Assembly: GCA_905480485.1 (NCBI GenBank)
Contig: CAJQQM010000005.1
Span: 1-54,068, forward strand
DNA from: an uncultured Aureispira sp.
GTDB lineage: Bacteria > Bacteroidota > Bacteroidia > Chitinophagales > Saprospiraceae
Reading direction: 5' to 3'
DNA length: 54,068 nt
Positions 45,923 to 54,068 of this stretch are shown piece by piece (position 1 is the stretch's first letter; every line of letters begins with the position of its first letter). The position numbers were made by a program, and so were the translations under genes. The notes under the pieces were generated by a model. The model searched no databases, was not told the origin of the DNA, and saw nothing but the letters and a program-made list of their open reading frames with translations.

Positions 45923-47101
45923 ATGATTAAAACTGCTTTTCTTTTGCTCTCACTACTTCTGTATTCTACTTTGCGTATAGAAGCTCAAGCAGAAGTAATT
46001 TACCTAGAAAACCCTTCGTTCGAAGATGTCGCTCGTGCCGGCAAAACACCCGCCTCTTGGGCCGATTGTGGGCACAGTCAGGAATCTCCACCCGACGTTC
46101 AGCCCTATGGGGGCTTTAACGTGGTACGTCCTGCTAAGGATGGTCGCACCTATGTAGGTATGGTCACTCGAGACAACAAAACATGGGAGGCACTTGCACA
46201 AAGACTCAGCAAACCGCTACAGAAAGACGCTTGTTACAAATTTTCACTATTTGCCTGCAAATCATCGGTATACATTAGTCCAACCAAAAAGAACCAAAGC
46301 CAACCTACTAATTTTAGTAAAGGAATAATCTTACGTATTTGGGGCGGTAATCATTATTGTGATCGCGCTGAATTACTTGATGAAATTAAAACGCCTGTCG
46401 AACATATAGATTGGCAAAATTACGAATTTGAATTAAAACCCAAAAAGGGTGACTTCAATTTTATATGTATTGAAGCCTACTACAAAACCCCAACATTCAA
46501 CTTTTATAATGGTAATATATTAATAGATAAAGCCTCTGAAATATATTCTTGCGATATACCAACCGATGAACTAGTTGAACAAGACCCCGTAGTTGTAAAA
46601 GAACCTGTTGTCGCTGCGGGAGAACAAAAAGATACCCTTGAAAAAAGACCTAACACGGTAAAACCACTGCCTAATACATCGACCCAAAACCTAACAATAC
46701 AAGACAAAGGAAATTTTGACCCATCCACCATAAAAATAAAAGACCTAGCAATTGGAGATAAGTTCCGTTTAGAAAATCTGTACTTTAGTGCCGATTCATC
46801 ATCTATCAATCGAAACGGCGAAAAAGTATTGTTGGGCTTGTATCGTTTTCTAAAAACCAATTCAAATTTAGCCCTTGAAATTGGAGGTCATACGAATGGA
46901 TTACCTCCAGATGAATTTTGTGACCGTCTGTCTAGTGCTCGAGCCAAGAGTGTCGTGCGGTATCTTAATCAACTTGGAATAAATATTAACCGTATGTCTT
47001 TTAGAGGATATGGCAAACGAAAGCCTATCGGCGATAATAAAACCAAAGAAGGCCAACGTCGCAATCAACGAGTAGAATTTATCGTAACTGATTTGGAATA
47101 A
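45923..47101 (+). CDS. OmpA-family protein with N-terminal unnamed beta-rich domain
   Basis: A 392-residue envelope protein. After a signal peptide (MIKTAFLLLSLLLYSTLRIEAQA), residues ~25-210 are a homologue of the secreted protein at 12747 (shared NPSFED, TYVGMVTRDNKTWE, LRIWGGNHYC, FYNGNILID). A Pro/Val-rich linker follows (~215-265). The last ~110 residues form an OmpA peptidoglycan-binding domain: YFSADSSSINRNG, LEIGGHTNG, then CDRLSSARAKSVVRYL, FRGYGKRKPIGDN and NQRVEFIV. It would anchor the N-terminal domain to the wall on the periplasmic side. Transcribed from its own promoter, it ends at a shared terminator. Confidence 0.9.
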   Translation: MIKTAFLLLSLLLYSTLRIEAQAEVIYLENPSFEDVARAGKTPASWADCGHSQESPPDVQPYGGFNVVRPAKDGRTYVGMVTRDNKTWEALAQRLSKPLQKDACYKFSLFACKSSVYISPTKKNQSQPTNFSKGIILRIWGGNHYCDRAELLDEIKTPVEHIDWQNYEFELKPKKGDFNFICIEAYYKTPTFNFYNGNILIDKASEIYSCDIPTDELVEQDPVVVKEPVVAAGEQKDTLEKRPNTVKPLPNTSTQNLTIQDKGNFDPSTIKIKDLAIGDKFRLENLYFSADSSSINRNGEKVLLGLYRFLKTNSNLALEIGGHTNGLPPDEFCDRLSSARAKSVVRYLNQLGININRMSFRGYGKRKPIGDNKTKEGQRRNQRVEFIVTDLE

Positions 47102-47134
47102 AAAAAGCCCGCATCAAAATGCGGGCTTTTTTTT
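47101..47134 (+). terminator. Bidirectional terminator between OmpA-family gene and giant ATPase gene
   Basis: The stem AAAAGCCCGCAT / ATGCGGGCTTTT with loop CAAA is flanked by A and T runs on both sides. It overlaps the last base of one stop codon and borders the stop of the other, so it ends both converging transcripts. Confidence 0.92.
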
Positions 47135-50100
47135 AATTCTTTTGTGTTTTATCAATTGACTTTTTTTCGACAATCATTTTGGCCGATTTGGCATATTGCA
47201 TCAACTCTTCCAACATTTCAGCTGGTAATTCAGCAATATCAAATGCCAATTTCAATTTACCTTTGGCATTGCGATCTTTAAAAATTTTGATATCGTCAAT
47301 AGTAGGATTATCAATAGCCTCTTCATTATCACCCAACTTCTCTTCAACAATTACGGTTTCTATTACTTTTTCAATAACCTTATGACCTCCAGTTTGCTCT
47401 TTATTTTCATTTTTGGAGCGCAAAAGCCCCAATAAATGAGCCTCTGTCAAAGCGTTGTATTTGGTAATGGCAAATAAATCTTCTTCGATGTTTTTAGAAT
47501 TACTATTCACAAAGGCGATTTTGTCGCAGAGCACTGCATTTCCTTCGACATAAGACTTGACAACCATATCTAAGAAATGGATTTGATAGGGCATTTTACC
47601 CTCAAACAATAAAATCGAGTATTCCGATTGCGCTCGCCATTTCATGTAGTGGTCGGCCCCCCATTCCTGACTGTTTTCCTCGAGTCGTTCAACATCTAGT
47701 TTGTTCTCAACTTTGGTTGTTTTTTGGTCAACACCTTTAATATCTAAGTTGGAACAAGATCGATTATTTTGTTGGGCACAGTTCAACAAATCCTCTACCG
47801 TTATATTATATTTTTCGTAAAGCTGACGCTGTTGCTTGCTATCAAAATAATACAATTCTTTGTCGGCATGATTTTCAACTTTGTATTCAAAAGTAGGTTC
47901 TTGCGGAACACCTGCTGTCTTGACGATGTATGGTAAAGGGGTGTTTTGCGTTAACTTAGGGAGCGTATTGTACAATTTACGCAACCAAAACAGACGTTCA
48001 TCTTCTGAAGTAAAAACGGTTGCTTCTGACTGTAACCACAGAACCGTATTGTGTAAATAATCTTGTTCGTGATTTCTCAAGTCATTCAATTGTTTTTGAG
48101 AGACCGCTGCCCCCGTATTGCTATGAAAGTATTTGCGGACATTCACTAATGTTGAACGCTCGGTGTTTACGCCTACAGCATGCAACAAAGACAGTTTACC
48201 TTTCGGAATTAAGATAACCTTAGAAGTCATTTCGATAGCTGCTACATCCTCTAAAGCATCTGTTTCGTTAGAATCCTCTATTTGGTTTTCATCGTTGGCA
48301 AGTTCAATTTTTTGTTGTTGTTCCACTACCCTCTCTTCTACAATTTCTTGCGCGTCTCCAACCCATTGCATTAACCAAGCGGGGAAACGTTCTTTTACCA
48401 AAGCGAATTTTTCGGGATAAACCAATTGATTGGGAATTAATCCTCCTATACTACCATCAGCATCCGTCTTAAGTTCGAGTTGCAAAGGACGATCAAAATC
48501 ATTCATTTCTGACCACTTAGCGTATAAAAAATTAAGAATTTTGGATTGTAACTGTTCGGGGTTTTCTTCCTCCTTGAGCGCCCTAACCGGAGCACAATAA
48601 AAGATATTTTTATCGATTAATGGTTCTAAAACGAGCTTTTGAGCACCAAAAGTAAAATTGCCTCCTTTTTCCCTCATCTTTAAAAGCTCATCGATAGCAA
48701 CATACGATTGACGATTCAATATGGCAGACTGATCAATAAAACTATTGTTGTTGAGATGAAAACAATCGAAAGAAGCCATTTCAATGGGTTCATTCGCTTG
48801 TGTTCGAACCATAAACTGTTTGATTAGTTTTGAATTATCAGCATCTTTGGCATACAACAAAGCAAATGATAGCTGATAGGCATTCTCAAGAACCTTATGA
48901 TCTTTCTTTAGTTCTTCAAAAATTTCACGAATATGTTTTTCTTCTCCTTCAAAGCAGCGCCGTTGCAAAACAGTAGGTGCTTCATAATCAATAAATTGAT
49001 CGGCTATATTGCGTAATAAGCCTTGAATATCTTTAAAACGAGGTAGGATTTCCGCCAAGAGTAAATTGTATTTACCAAAGCGTTCCACGGCAAATGTAAC
49101 ATTCGAATCAAACCCAATATCGGTCAATTTATGCAATTCTCCTGCTAAATTTTCGATGTAAATTTTAGAACGAACTTTGGCATGATCGGCTTCTTTGTTG
49201 CGAAAAATTTGTAAGGTTTGATGTTCAAAAGAATCTGCATTGTAGGTTTGGCCCTCTTTTAAAACAATCTTGTCTATTTTGCTAAAGACTTGTTCCTGAA
49301 CATCGGCATTGCCTGACTCTACAATTAATGCAGAAAGCAGTTCAGGAGACACCTCTTTGGATTTAGAGATTGCATTAAACAGCTGCGAACCGCGTAGAAG
49401 ACCTTTGTTTCGATAATCCGTATGGTACAATTTAGCAGGTAATAATTTGTAGGTTTCTCCAAATAGGGCATTGATTTTTTCAGCAAGGGCCTGTTGTCCT
49501 TTTTCTACCGCATAAGGTATATTTCTGGCCCGTTTGCCCACTTCACATTCCCTTGGGTTTTCTACACTTTCGATGATGTACAAAAAAGTAAAAAGATCTT
49601 CTTTGGTACGTTCGAAGAAATGCACCAAGCTTGTCGCTTCACTTTTTTCTAAAATTACAAGCTCGTTGGCCATAGATTTAGCTAAAATGCCGTTGCGAGT
49701 CTTGAGGACATTTTCTGTTAAAAATTCGAGTATATCTACATGTGGGGCATACAAATCAGTAAGGCTATTGATTGCCGTTTTCAGCGCTCCATATTTGTCG
49801 GAATGCACCATTTCATCGTGAAAAAACACTTGATTTGCTGCCACAAAACCTACATTATTGTCAACAAAAATATAATCATTGCCTGTCAAAGGTTTTGGTG
49901 CTTTAGCCAATGAGGCATATTTCATCACTCCCTGATAAAAAGATTGTATGTTGGAGGCCACCGAACTGTGGGCAGTTATTGTCGCCCATTCGGTGGATAA
50001 AATATTATTGTAAATATCGGTTTCTTTGGCCAAGTAGTTTTGCAAGGTTAAACTATCTTCGTGTACATCAATCCTAAAATCGTCTAACCAAGCTTCTACC

Positions 50101-52811
50101 GACTTATTGGAGGCTATTAATTTAGACAATACCATTCGTTGGCCATTTTGGTTACAAAAGAGTTCGACACGCGCTAATTCTTTGGTGGGTAAAACAGCTG
50201 CTAAAAGAATAAAAAATGCCTTCTTTTCATCCGGACCTAAATCAGCGGTCTTGCAATGCTCAATTAGATCGGCAATACCCATCTTCCAATCTTTGGTTGT
50301 GGTCGTAGGAAGGGTACGATAAGGGTCTGCAGCCAAATAGTGTACAATACTAGGGTGCGGCAAAGCCAATCCAAGCACCTTTTCTACTGCCGTTCTTAAG
50401 TCTTGGTAGTCTACTTTTATTTTTTCTAGACAGCGGTGATAAAAAACAGCAGCAGGTGTACAAAAGCCTGTAGAAGCGTCTGTATATATGTAATTGGCTT
50501 CATCTAGCTTGGGTTGCCCTGATTTAAGTTTAAAATAAGCCGTTACACTTTTGTAAAACTCTACGAGTTCTTCTTCATTTTCACCGTCAATTCCACCTAC
50601 TAATTCCGACCAAAACGGAACGATGATATGGCTGTAGGTTTCCCATTTATTGCGTTTTGATATATATTGTTGAGCCAATTCTTCCGAATCTTCCTCTTTG
50701 GCTATTTTAAAATTTTCTAGCCAACGTTCTACATTTGCATCAGCCGGTAATAATCCGTTGAGTGGAGCAGCCAACCCTTGTTTGTTGTTGAATAAGGCAA
50801 CACTGCGCAACTCGTCTTTTTTGACTCCATCCAAACCCTTCAAAAAGGTATATAAGCTGTGTTTTTGGGCAACAGTTAAGGTTGCGGACTGCGTTCGTGT
50901 TTCAATTTTTTTGAACAGTGCATAATCATCCGTCAAGTAATCTAACTGAGATTCAATTTGCTGTAGAATAACCGAATAGTCTAAAATATTAAATTCAAGG
51001 ACCGAAAAACCGAGACCTTTGATTGAATCTCTAATAGGCAACATGCGTTCGCTCATCAGAAAGATATCTGCCTGAGCTTGTAAGTCATTTATGGCATAAA
51101 AATGTGCATCCCCTTTAGTCGACGTAAATTTGAAACACTTGATATCTGCAAACTTTTCTAAAAATGCCTCATCAAATTCTACGCGTTTGAGTTCGGTTAC
51201 AAATATATTGTAATCATTCTCCGATAAATTAGAAATAAAATTGTTGAGAAGGCTTAGATTAGCTTCTATAATCAACTCTTTTATGCCCCATCTTTTCAAA
51301 CCCAATTTGGCATTATTAGCTGCTGAACGTAAAATATCGTCTTCTTTTTCAACATCCGTCCAGTACAACCATTCTCTACCTATACCTAAGCTCATTGGTT
51401 CTATGGGTAAGGCTGTACCTTTTGCAATAATCAAATCCTTTAGATAAAAATTGCCTTTATTGGTAGGGATATTCATCTGAATATACTCTAAAAGTGGTTC
51501 ATAAAGGTATTTATTGATAAGTTCTGCATCGTACTCAGTAGACCGGTTACTCATCAACAAGGCCTGATAAATATGACAGTAGGTCTCGAAATCTTCTTGT
51601 TTGTATTTGTTTAGGTTGCGCTTGAGTGAACGGGCAATGTATTTGAAAGTTTCGATATTGGCTTCTCCCTGATCGTCCAAACGCGTACGGTCTGTGATCT
51701 TTGCAAAAGAAGAAGAATGGATAAAATAAGCCATACCGTGTCGTTCGTTGCGCATCGGAAAAAACTGGTATAAACTCGGGGCATCTTTCAAGGCTTGCAT
51801 TTGCGTCAAAGAAGCTGGAAAGCCAAGCGAAATCTCAATTGGACAGCCTGGAAACTCAGGATCAATATTTTTGAAATCTTCTGTACCTGGTAAAATTGAA
51901 TAGCGTTCAAAACGCGTTTCGAATTTTTCAATAATTTCGTCTTGTAGGGCTACTTTTTCTAGGGTTTTGAGGTTATTCATCGCATATCCAATACCCGACT
52001 TGATATTGAGTAGCGACTCTTGCAATTTTTCATGCTTTTTGGGACCAAACCGCAAGAAAAATAATGACCCTTGTTGCAGGGAGAAGTTCTCGAGAAGGTG
52101 TTTGTTTTTGTTTAAAAAAAGTACCAATTCCGATAAATCTTCTTGGTTGAATAATACATCGTCTTGGTATTCTAAATTTTTGATAGTTTCTTCTGGACTT
52201 GTCGGAAAGCAAGCGAGGATAATTTTGAGTAACCAAGGGGCCGTTTCTCCCGAAATCTTATTTTCTAAGGCCATTTTACCCCCTTTGTAGCTTAGTAACT
52301 CCTCAAACTGTTTGTTGTTGTGCCAGCTAAAAAGTAAAGGACCTGCCATATCACGCAATAATTCTTCGGCACCATCTGATTTGCCCATGAGACGATAGGC
52401 CAATTTAAAACCAATACCATAACGCCCGATTTTACCACAATTTTCAACTTTTGTTTTATCAGCTTTCGTCCCTTGAAAAGAATTGAGTAAAGCTTTTAAG
52501 TCTTTTTCTGAAAAAGCGCGCCCATTGTTGAGGACCATAAAGAAATCATCATCATAGATAACGGCGCATTCCGTTGATTGACTATCGGCTGCATTTTGCA
52601 AAAACTCGTAAATAGCTTGTTCGTCTTGTGCATTTTGTAGTTTAGGGGTTAAATCGGCTTTGATATTGTTGACAATACCATTAACCATTTTGTAGAAACC
52701 ACTGTTTTCTCCGTGTGCAGAACCAATGAAATTCTCGTCCCAATTAGGCATGTCATAACCCTGTGCGTTGCGCCAGTTGCTGCGGAATTGCTGTATATTT
52801 TTGATACGCAT
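47133..52811 (-). CDS. Giant sacsin-like GHKL (HSP90-type) ATPase
   Basis: A 1892-residue cytoplasmic protein. Residues ~40-200 form a GHKL ATPase domain of the HSP90/sacsin kind: the N-box EFLQNAADSQ (Glu69, Asn73, Asp76), then the GRYGIGFKLAY loop (residues 129-139) and NGRAFSEKDLKALL before it. The remainder is a long helical and mixed region of unknown folds. It has an internal duplication (residues ~667-826 and ~878-1031). Near 1740-1830 a conserved-looking segment with SEYSILLFEGKMPYQIHFLD resembles the C-terminal part of other sacsin-N-like proteins. No nuclease or helicase motif was found. GHKL proteins of this size are rare and some relatives sit in defence loci; no partner is seen here, so the function is open. 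It has its own promoter and no operon neighbour. Confidence 0.82.
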   Translation of the reverse strand: MRIKNIQQFRSNWRNAQGYDMPNWDENFIGSAHGENSGFYKMVNGIVNNIKADLTPKLQNAQDEQAIYEFLQNAADSQSTECAVIYDDDFFMVLNNGRAFSEKDLKALLNSFQGTKADKTKVENCGKIGRYGIGFKLAYRLMGKSDGAEELLRDMAGPLLFSWHNNKQFEELLSYKGGKMALENKISGETAPWLLKIILACFPTSPEETIKNLEYQDDVLFNQEDLSELVLFLNKNKHLLENFSLQQGSLFFLRFGPKKHEKLQESLLNIKSGIGYAMNNLKTLEKVALQDEIIEKFETRFERYSILPGTEDFKNIDPEFPGCPIEISLGFPASLTQMQALKDAPSLYQFFPMRNERHGMAYFIHSSSFAKITDRTRLDDQGEANIETFKYIARSLKRNLNKYKQEDFETYCHIYQALLMSNRSTEYDAELINKYLYEPLLEYIQMNIPTNKGNFYLKDLIIAKGTALPIEPMSLGIGREWLYWTDVEKEDDILRSAANNAKLGLKRWGIKELIIEANLSLLNNFISNLSENDYNIFVTELKRVEFDEAFLEKFADIKCFKFTSTKGDAHFYAINDLQAQADIFLMSERMLPIRDSIKGLGFSVLEFNILDYSVILQQIESQLDYLTDDYALFKKIETRTQSATLTVAQKHSLYTFLKGLDGVKKDELRSVALFNNKQGLAAPLNGLLPADANVERWLENFKIAKEEDSEELAQQYISKRNKWETYSHIIVPFWSELVGGIDGENEEELVEFYKSVTAYFKLKSGQPKLDEANYIYTDASTGFCTPAAVFYHRCLEKIKVDYQDLRTAVEKVLGLALPHPSIVHYLAADPYRTLPTTTTKDWKMGIADLIEHCKTADLGPDEKKAFFILLAAVLPTKELARVELFCNQNGQRMVLSKLIASNKSVEAWLDDFRIDVHEDSLTLQNYLAKETDIYNNILSTEWATITAHSSVASNIQSFYQGVMKYASLAKAPKPLTGNDYIFVDNNVGFVAANQVFFHDEMVHSDKYGALKTAINSLTDLYAPHVDILEFLTENVLKTRNGILAKSMANELVILEKSEATSLVHFFERTKEDLFTFLYIIESVENPRECEVGKRARNIPYAVEKGQQALAEKINALFGETYKLLPAKLYHTDYRNKGLLRGSQLFNAISKSKEVSPELLSALIVESGNADVQEQVFSKIDKIVLKEGQTYNADSFEHQTLQIFRNKEADHAKVRSKIYIENLAGELHKLTDIGFDSNVTFAVERFGKYNLLLAEILPRFKDIQGLLRNIADQFIDYEAPTVLQRRCFEGEEKHIREIFEELKKDHKVLENAYQLSFALLYAKDADNSKLIKQFMVRTQANEPIEMASFDCFHLNNNSFIDQSAILNRQSYVAIDELLKMREKGGNFTFGAQKLVLEPLIDKNIFYCAPVRALKEEENPEQLQSKILNFLYAKWSEMNDFDRPLQLELKTDADGSIGGLIPNQLVYPEKFALVKERFPAWLMQWVGDAQEIVEERVVEQQQKIELANDENQIEDSNETDALEDVAAIEMTSKVILIPKGKLSLLHAVGVNTERSTLVNVRKYFHSNTGAAVSQKQLNDLRNHEQDYLHNTVLWLQSEATVFTSEDERLFWLRKLYNTLPKLTQNTPLPYIVKTAGVPQEPTFEYKVENHADKELYYFDSKQQRQLYEKYNITVEDLLNCAQQNNRSCSNLDIKGVDQKTTKVENKLDVERLEENSQEWGADHYMKWRAQSEYSILLFEGKMPYQIHFLDMVVKSYVEGNAVLCDKIAFVNSNSKNIEEDLFAITKYNALTEAHLLGLLRSKNENKEQTGGHKVIEKVIETVIVEEKLGDNEEAIDNPTIDDIKIFKDRNAKGKLKLAFDIAELPAEMLEELMQYAKSAKMIVEKKSIDKTQKN
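49719..50813 (-). repeat. Internal tandem duplication in the giant ATPase
   Basis: Two ~155-160-residue modules inside the protein align along their length. Copy A (residues ~667-826) and copy B (~878-1031) share EL..V.LF.N..G, VE.WL..F.I...EDS..L...Y..K, FY..V..Y..L, YI..D...GF.....VF.H and PH..I...L. The DNA has diverged, so the duplication is old. Confidence 0.8.
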
Positions 52812-52874
52812 ATTCTGTAATTTAAGGTGTTTGGTGTTTAAAAGGCTGTATATATAAATACAATCGTAGCTGTG

Positions 52875-52906
52875 TAAATATAGTAAAAGCTTAGATTAAA
52901 AACAAA
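52875..52906 (-). promoter_or_regulatory. Promoter of the giant ATPase gene
   Basis: On the minus strand TTTG (52906-52903), 20 bp, then TATATTTA (52882-52875), a 7-of-8 match to TAnnTTTG. The ATG is ~64 bp downstream. Confidence 0.6.
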
Positions 52907-53136
52907 TTGTTTTGCATTTTAAAACAAAAAGTTTCTGTTGTATCACTCTTCCTATAAAATTAGCTATAATTCAGCGAAAATCTACAAATATTTTCCCTAA
53001 TTTTTAATGTTTTTTCTCTAAACTGCTTCTTTGGCCTCTAGTGGATATTTTACCACGGATGCTAATTAAATTTGGGGTAATTTGAAGCATACTTTTAACA
53101 AAACTTCGGGGCATATGCTATCCTATTGATACACAC

Positions 53137-53160
53137 AGCGGTTTTGCCAAAAGTACCGCT
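53137..53160 (+). promoter_or_regulatory. Short perfect hairpin upstream of the small ORFs
   Basis: AGCGGTTTT and AAAA-gt-ACCGCT pair around a 3-nt loop (ten pairs with a 2-nt bulge). There is no T-run after it, so it is not an ordinary terminator. It could be an operator or leader structure for the ORF at 53272. Confidence 0.35.
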
Positions 53161-53271
53161 ATATTGAAGCTTCCTATCCACTTATTTTGTGCAGCGTCAT
53201 TTCAATTTTTAATTTAAATCCCAATAATCTATTTCAAAAAAACGTAAATTTTAAAATCTAAAAATTCAGCT

Positions 53272-53499
53272 ATGCAACTTGAAAAAGGAGTATCCGTGTA
53301 CTTTGAACGTGAAATAAACAACCTTTTCGGGCATTGGCTACGTATCACATCTATAGATAAAAATATTATCAGGGGAACAATAGACTATTTGAACCTAGAA
53401 ACTAGCTTGCATCAAGCTGAAATATTGAGGGTGATTGGAGATAAGAATTGGAATATCAAGAACTTAAATGCAAGCATAAGTCAAATGGCTATACGTTAA
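53272..53499 (+). CDS. Small hypothetical protein
   Basis: A 75-residue ORF beginning MQLEKGVSVYFEREINNLFGHWLRI... with alternating polar and aromatic residues and no signal peptide. I recognise no family. It lies 28 bp before another small ORF on the same strand, which supports a real two-gene unit. The high AT flanks and absence of a good promoter are against. Might also be the remnant of a longer gene. Confidence 0.45.
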   Translation: MQLEKGVSVYFEREINNLFGHWLRITSIDKNIIRGTIDYLNLETSLHQAEILRVIGDKNWNIKNLNASISQMAIR

Positions 53500-53526
53500 A
53501 AATCAATTGGTTATTTTGTTAATCTT

Positions 53527-53781
53527 ATGCATGAAAAAACAGGGCATTTTGGTCGCTTTTTTTATGCAAGCGCTGAAATCTACCAACCAAAAGCTAGCAT
53601 AGAAATGACAGAAGTTCCTTTGTGGTATATCCTAGGCATAGATGCTAATATCGAACCTTATTTAGTTCATTTTTGTTATTATGGCTGTGTCAAAAAGAGC
53701 GATAATTATCTATTTTTAGAGGAAGTGGATATAGCCGATAAAGATAGGGCTGTCTTTCTGAGTAGCTTCGAAATTGAATAA
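53527..53781 (+). CDS. Small hypothetical protein
   Basis: An 84-residue ORF rich in aromatic residues (FGRFFYASAEIYQP, PLWYILGI, VHFCYYGC) with an acidic C-terminal half (FLEEVDIADKDRAVFLSS). No signal peptide or domain is recognised. It follows the 75-residue ORF closely on the same strand. The two could form a small system such as a toxin-antitoxin or immunity pair, but nothing in the sequence shows that. Confidence 0.45.
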   Translation: MHEKTGHFGRFFYASAEIYQPKASIEMTEVPLWYILGIDANIEPYLVHFCYYGCVKKSDNYLFLEEVDIADKDRAVFLSSFEIE

Positions 53782-54068
53782 ACGAAGTTAGCCCCTAAGT
53801 CAGTACAAAGCAGCCCCTATCAACCTTGCGCCTTTGAAAGCTAAAAAGCGGATGCTGCTTTCTGTTGCTTTTTTTGAAATTCACCTGTTAATTCACTACC
53901 ACTATCGTTTGGTTTGTTGACAAAACCGATACAACGGTATTTAGAAAATATGTTTTAGCGCTTAGCTTCGATTTTTGACGCCTTGCTATTACTGAACAAT
54001 TTCAGCTAGCAATGCATTCAATTCTTTTGGTTCTGTTAATGCGCGCAGCATTTTTTATTTTAAAAAAT

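Larger units (their letters stand above)
52812..53271. other. Divergent intergenic region, 460 bp
   Basis: Holds the promoter of the giant ATPase (52875-52906) and a hairpin (53137-53160). The rest is AT-rich with no gene seen. Confidence 0.5.

Noticed and set aside
53782-54068. Minus-strand fragments YRCIGFVNKPNDSGSELTGEF and a 20-codon frame MLRALTEPKELNALLAEIVQ at the right end
   Set aside because: Too short, in different frames and cut by stops; no family match. Could be a degraded gene continuing outside the window but cannot be supported.

Overview
The window reads as an ordinary chromosomal stretch of a low-GC member of the Bacteroidota; a Saprospiria-like lineage is my guess, not a proof. 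The support is: Bacteroidota-type promoters (TTTG, 19-21 bp, then TAnnTTT) at several genes, starts without Shine-Dalgarno sequences, and phylum-typical families: FtsX-DUF3098-UppP, DUF4956 with a VTC-domain protein, a lamin-tail relic, a reg_prop/Y_Y_Y hybrid kinase, CHAT-TPR proteins and many Sec-secreted proteins or lipoproteins. I see no tRNA, rRNA, CRISPR array, phage or intact insertion sequence.

Layout. 0-7.4 kb: the 3' end of a secreted protein, a large exported TPR-CHAT (caspase-fold) protein, a directly abutting secreted partner, and a small WxxGxW-repeat protein, closed by a strong hairpin terminator. 7.6-11.3 kb: two lipoproteins, a lytic-transglycosylase-like secreted protein and a DUF697-SHOCT protein. 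11.6-15.5 kb: acyl-CoA thioesterase, YceI, and an envelope/division cluster (ftsX, DUF3098, uppP) followed by a secreted protein of an unnamed domain family. 15.7-25 kb: RND/MMPL exporter, cysteine-rich sialidase-fold lipoprotein, ParA without ParB, Aat, and a 1218-residue hybrid histidine kinase. 25-28.6 kb: C1 peptidase, DUF711 protein, VTC-domain protein and DUF4956 membrane protein. 28.6-29.8 kb: a 1.2-kb region without an intact gene, holding the relic of a lamin-tail-domain gene. 29.8-37.7 kb: one leftward transcription unit, ugd (split by a frameshift), UDP-glucuronate decarboxylase, rfbB, a Wza-like SLBB exporter, a Wzz-like protein and an MscS channel. 38-47 kb: PLP decarboxylase, smc, a secreted beta-rich protein, aspartate kinase and an OmpA-family protein. 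47-52.8 kb: a 1892-residue sacsin-like GHKL ATPase with its own promoter and an internal duplication. 52.8-54 kb: two small unknown ORFs.

How the genes work together. ugd, the decarboxylase and rfbB make UDP-glucuronate, UDP-xylose and dTDP-4-keto-6-deoxyglucose, and the Wza/Wzz-like pair handles export and chain length. No glycosyltransferase is present, so the rest of that polysaccharide system must lie elsewhere. FtsX and UppP belong to division and wall recycling. The lamin-tail relic beside DUF4956 and VTC suggests that a larger surface-protein locus has decayed. The best candidates for undescribed biology are the giant sacsin-like ATPase, the exported CHAT protein with its abutting partner, the repeated unnamed secreted domain (seen alone and fused to OmpA), and the structured elements upstream of ugd and of the C1 peptidase.
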